Below are positions 6,393-8,404 of a DNA stretch of 8,404 nt, piece by piece. The notes under the pieces were generated by a model. That model saw only the letters and a list, made by a program, of their open reading frames with translations. It was not told where the DNA came from and ran no database searches. The stretch covers positions 1 to 8,404 of the forward strand of contig JAWRIT010000163.1 in NCBI GenBank assembly GCA_040268355.1, in the 5' to 3' direction. Position 1 is the stretch's first letter. Every line of letters starts with the position of its first letter. A program made the translations under genes and the position numbers. This stretch comes from UBA1367 sp040268355. Lineage in GTDB: Bacteria; Actinomycetota; Coriobacteriia; Coriobacteriales; Atopobiaceae.

Positions 6393-6662
6393 ATGGCTGA
6401 GCAGCAGAGGAAGGTCGAGGACCTGAGCTTCAAGGAGGCCTCGGTGGAGCTCGAGCTCATCGTGCGGGCGCTCGAGCAGGGAGACCTCGAGCTGGAGGAG
6501 TCGCTCGAGCGCTACGGCAGGGGCGTGGAGCTGCTCGCGAGCCTGCGCGAGCGCCTGGCGAGCGCCGAGCAGCGGGTGCAGGTGCTGGTCGAGCAGGCCA
6601 GCGCTCCCGAGCCGGACGTCGACACCACGGCCGCGCCCTCGACGGCGTTCATAGACGAGTAG
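6393..6662 (+). CDS. xseB: Exodeoxyribonuclease VII small subunit
   Basis: An 89-residue partner of XseA. It shows the XseB pattern: SFKEASVELELIVRALEQGD followed by LELEESLERYGRGVELL, and then a helix ending near VQVLVEQ, which together form the helical hairpin that packs against the XseA stalk. The acidic, Ala/Pro/Thr-rich tail of about 20 residues is probably disordered. The ATG at 6393 is preferred, with GAGGAAGG about 9 bases upstream. An in-frame TTG at 6387 would add 2 residues but sits too near the ribosome binding site. The gene begins 30 bases after xseA, so the two subunits are surely co-transcribed. Slightly longer than the common 75-85 residues because of the tail. Confidence 0.95.
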   Translation: MAEQQRKVEDLSFKEASVELELIVRALEQGDLELEESLERYGRGVELLASLRERLASAEQRVQVLVEQASAPEPDVDTTAAPSTAFIDE

Positions 6663-6669
6663 GCACGCG

Positions 6670-6688
6670 GCATCGGCCAGGCCGATGC
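6670..6688 (+). other. Perfect 9-bp inverted repeat (hairpin) between xseB and the HIT gene
   Basis: GCATCGGCC (6670-6678) and GGCCGATGC (6680-6688) are exact reverse complements around one base. As RNA this would fold as a 7-bp stem with a 5-base loop. It lies in the 41-base gap after xseB. The following bases, GGGAAGGGG, serve as the HIT ribosome binding site rather than a T-run, so it does not look like an intrinsic terminator. It may modulate HIT translation or protect an upstream mRNA 3' end (inference). Confidence 0.5.
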
Positions 6689-6703
6689 GGGAAGGGGTGC
6701 GCG

Positions 6704-7051
6704 ATGAGAGACGACTGCGTCTTCTGCAAGATCGCCAACCATGTCATTGCGTCCGACTACGTGTACGAGGACGACCTGGTCTGCGCGTTCCGCGACATGA
6801 ACCCGGCCGCCCCCACGCATGTGCTCGTGGTGCCCAAGGAGCACCACGAGACGATCGTCGACGACGTGCCGGCCGCCACGCTCGCGGCCATGGCTCGCGC
6901 CGTCGACGAGGTCACCCGCGCTGAGGGAATCGCCGAGAGCGGCTTTCGGGTGATCACCAATGCCGGGGCGGACGCCGACCAGGTCGTGCACCACCTGCAC
7001 CTGCACGTGCTGGGTGGCCGCTTCTTGGGCGAGGGGCTCCTGCCCGCCTGA
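6704..7051 (+). CDS. HIT-family nucleotide hydrolase/transferase (Hint-like)
   Basis: A 115-residue histidine-triad protein. Members of the Hint branch typically hydrolyse adenosine phosphoramidates and related AMP conjugates. The triad H97-x-H99-x-H101 is in VVHHLHLHVLGG, with H99 the expected nucleophile. The N-terminal DDCVFCKIAN carries a C5-x-x-C8 pair often seen in zinc-binding Hint relatives. FRDMNPAAPTHVLVVPKEHH at 29-48 is the conserved core strand region, and FRVITNAGADADQ at 81-93 precedes the triad. Length is typical (about 110-120). The ATG at 6704 follows GAAGGGG with a 6-base spacer. It lies 41 bases after xseB, probably in the same transcript. The physiological substrate is unknown for most bacterial members. 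Confidence 0.95.
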   Translation: MRDDCVFCKIANHVIASDYVYEDDLVCAFRDMNPAAPTHVLVVPKEHHETIVDDVPAATLAAMARAVDEVTRAEGIAESGFRVITNAGADADQVVHHLHLHVLGGRFLGEGLLPA

Positions 7052-7112
7052 GCTCACAGGACACGTCCGTCTGCGTGCCGTTGTGCGGGGATGGCGTAGG
7101 TTGCAATCTGGG

Positions 7113-7141
7113 GTCGCACGATCGCGGCTCAGTCGTATCAT
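7113..7141 (+). promoter_or_regulatory. Possible promoter for acetate kinase
   Basis: TATCAT at 7136-7141 is a one-mismatch -10 box in the 137-base gap between the HIT gene and ackA. GTCGCA at 7113-7118 is a weak -35 match at 17-base spacing. Transcription would start near 7148, giving a leader of about 40 bases that contains the AGGAAAGGGG ribosome binding site. The rest of the gap (7052-7112) shows no tRNA, riboswitch or terminator that I can recognise. Confidence 0.35.
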
Positions 7142-7188
7142 GGAGCTGACCCGTAGGCAATCCATCCCAAATCAGGAAAGGGGAATCC

Positions 7189-8361
7189 ATGAACGTACTG
7201 GTCATCAATGCCGGCAGCTCGTCGCTCAAGTTTCAGTTGCTCGACGTCGACACCCGCGAGGTCTACGCGAAGGGCAACTGCGAGCGGATCGGCATCGACG
7301 GCTCCTTCGTCGGCTACGAGTCCATTGCCACCGATGGCAAGCAGAAGCTCGAGGTCGACCTCCCCAATCACAAGAAGGCCATCTCGTACGTCATCGAGAT
7401 CATCAATGCCACGGGCAAGGACTTCATTGGCATCGGGCACCGCGTCGTCCAGGGCGGCTGGTACTTCCCCGAGTCCAAGGTCGTCACCGAGGAGTCGCTG
7501 GGATGGGTTCGCGAGGTCGCCCCGCTCGCGCCGCTGCACAACTACGCCGAGGCCGACGTGATCGAGATCTGTCGCGAGCTGTTCCCCGACAAGGGCAACG
7601 TCGTGGTGGCCGACACCTCCTTCCACTACAACATCCCCGAGAAGGCCCATCGCTACGCGCTGCCGCGCGATGTCGTGGACAGGCTGCACATTCGCAAGTA
7701 CGGCGCGCACGGCACGAGCCACCGCTACATCTGGCGGGCGTCCAAGCAGTTCTTGGGAGACGACCTGCACAAGCTCGTGAGCTGCCACCTCGGCTCGGGG
7801 GCGTCTCTGGCCGCCATCAAGGACGGCCAAGACATGGACACCACCATGGGCCTCACCCCGCTCGACGGCCTCATCATGGGCACCCGGTGCGGGTCGATCG
7901 ACCCCGCCACCGTGTGCTACCTCGTACGCGAGGGCGGCTACACCATCGATGAGGTCGACACCATGATGAACAAGCAGTCCGGCCTGTTGGCCCTCTCGGG
8001 CGTCAGCTCCGACTCGCGCGACATCGAGGACGGCCTCGCCGCGGGCGACCCCAACTGCCGGATGGCCCTCGACATGTACTACTACCGGACCGCCCAGCTC
8101 ATCATGGAGATGGCCCAGTCTATGCACGGGTTTGACACCATGGCCTTCTCGGCCGGCATCGGCGAGAACTCCTCCGCCATACGCCTGGGCGTCGCCAAGG
8201 AGCTCGAGTGGATGGGCGTCAAGATAGACGAGGAGAAGAACCTCGTGCGCTCCGACGAGGTCCGAGAGATCTCCGCCGCCGACAGCAAGATTCGCGTGCT
8301 GATCGTTCCGACCAACGAGGAGTACATGATCGCCCTCGACGTCGCCGAGCTGCTGGGTTAG
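7189..8361 (+). CDS. ackA: Acetate kinase
   Basis: A 390-residue cytoplasmic kinase that interconverts acetyl phosphate plus ADP with acetate plus ATP, the ATP-yielding last step of acetate fermentation. The N-terminal signature VLVINAGSSSLKF is at 3-15. Expected active-site residues, by comparison with the Methanosarcina enzyme, are N7, R85 in GHRVVQGG, H117 in APLHN, D142 in ADTSFH, H174 in YGAHGTSH, R233 in MGTRCG and E377 in TNEE. The nucleotide-binding AGIGENS is at 322-328. Three conserved motifs differ from the common form: HLGSG for HLGNG at 200-204, RCGSIDP for RSGDIDP at 233-239, and VVQGG for VVHGG at 86-90. AGGAAAGGGG lies just before the ATG. Length is near the usual 400. The pta gene, often adjacent, is not in the window on the upstream side. 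Confidence 0.97.
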   Translation: MNVLVINAGSSSLKFQLLDVDTREVYAKGNCERIGIDGSFVGYESIATDGKQKLEVDLPNHKKAISYVIEIINATGKDFIGIGHRVVQGGWYFPESKVVTEESLGWVREVAPLAPLHNYAEADVIEICRELFPDKGNVVVADTSFHYNIPEKAHRYALPRDVVDRLHIRKYGAHGTSHRYIWRASKQFLGDDLHKLVSCHLGSGASLAAIKDGQDMDTTMGLTPLDGLIMGTRCGSIDPATVCYLVREGGYTIDEVDTMMNKQSGLLALSGVSSDSRDIEDGLAAGDPNCRMALDMYYYRTAQLIMEMAQSMHGFDTMAFSAGIGENSSAIRLGVAKELEWMGVKIDEEKNLVRSDEVREISAADSKIRVLIVPTNEEYMIALDVAELLG

Positions 8362-8404
8362 CACGGCGACGCCATATACCAGACGGGTCGGCCCCCGCAC
8401 CACA

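Noticed and set aside
6447..6458. 12-base palindrome GAGCTCGAGCTC inside xseB
   Set aside because: Explained by the Glu-Leu-Glu-Leu codons of a conserved XseB segment.
7059..7068. GGAC-AC-GTCC inverted repeat after the HIT gene as a terminator
   Set aside because: Four-base stems with a 2-base spacer and no T-run; too weak.
7138..8403. A 421-codon minus-strand open frame spanning all of ackA
   Set aside because: Its length is striking, but it follows the codon pattern of ackA on the other strand and shows no domain. It would be worth revisiting only with protein evidence.

Overview
The window is high-GC bacterial DNA with tightly packed genes, Shine-Dalgarno sites close to start codons and some GTG starts. 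The gene content is a fermentative acetate kinase, exonuclease VII, an HRDC-containing RNase D, and an acyl-ACP thioesterase next to a diacylglycerol-kinase-like lipid kinase. Together with the base composition this suggests an anaerobic actinobacterium, most likely of the Coriobacteriia (Olsenella/Atopobium type). That placement is inferred from general resemblance; no taxonomic marker gene is present.

Layout: two divergent gene sets face away from a control region at about 3003-3123. Leftward (minus strand) run a lipid kinase (2085-3002), an acyl-ACP thioesterase (1266-2015), a MutT-type NUDIX hydrolase (768-1187) and an unidentified single-span membrane protein cut by the window edge (1-698). 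The gaps are 69, 78 and 69 bases with no convincing terminator, so this may be one operon. Rightward (plus strand) run RNase D (3124-4254), a membrane zinc metallopeptidase of the YugP family (4334-5008), exonuclease VII large and small subunits (5001-6362 and 6393-6662), a HIT-family protein (6704-7051) and acetate kinase (7189-8361). The last 43 bases hold no recognisable feature.

How the genes relate: the leftward set handles lipids (phosphorylation of diacylglycerol, release of fatty acids from acyl carrier protein) and probably nucleotide-pool cleaning. The rightward set handles nucleic-acid turnover (RNase D, exonuclease VII), membrane proteolysis, nucleotide hydrolysis, and ATP production from acetyl phosphate. 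yugP and xseA overlap by 8 bases, so translation is probably coupled. Acetate kinase has its own long leader and a candidate promoter. No pta gene is seen beside it.

Most of the window is ordinary housekeeping DNA. I found no convincing new system. The items most worth a second look are the divergent control region (a perfect 16-bp palindrome, four copies of a 6-bp motif and a symmetric -10 box), the unidentified membrane protein at the left edge, and altered residues in conserved acetate kinase motifs.
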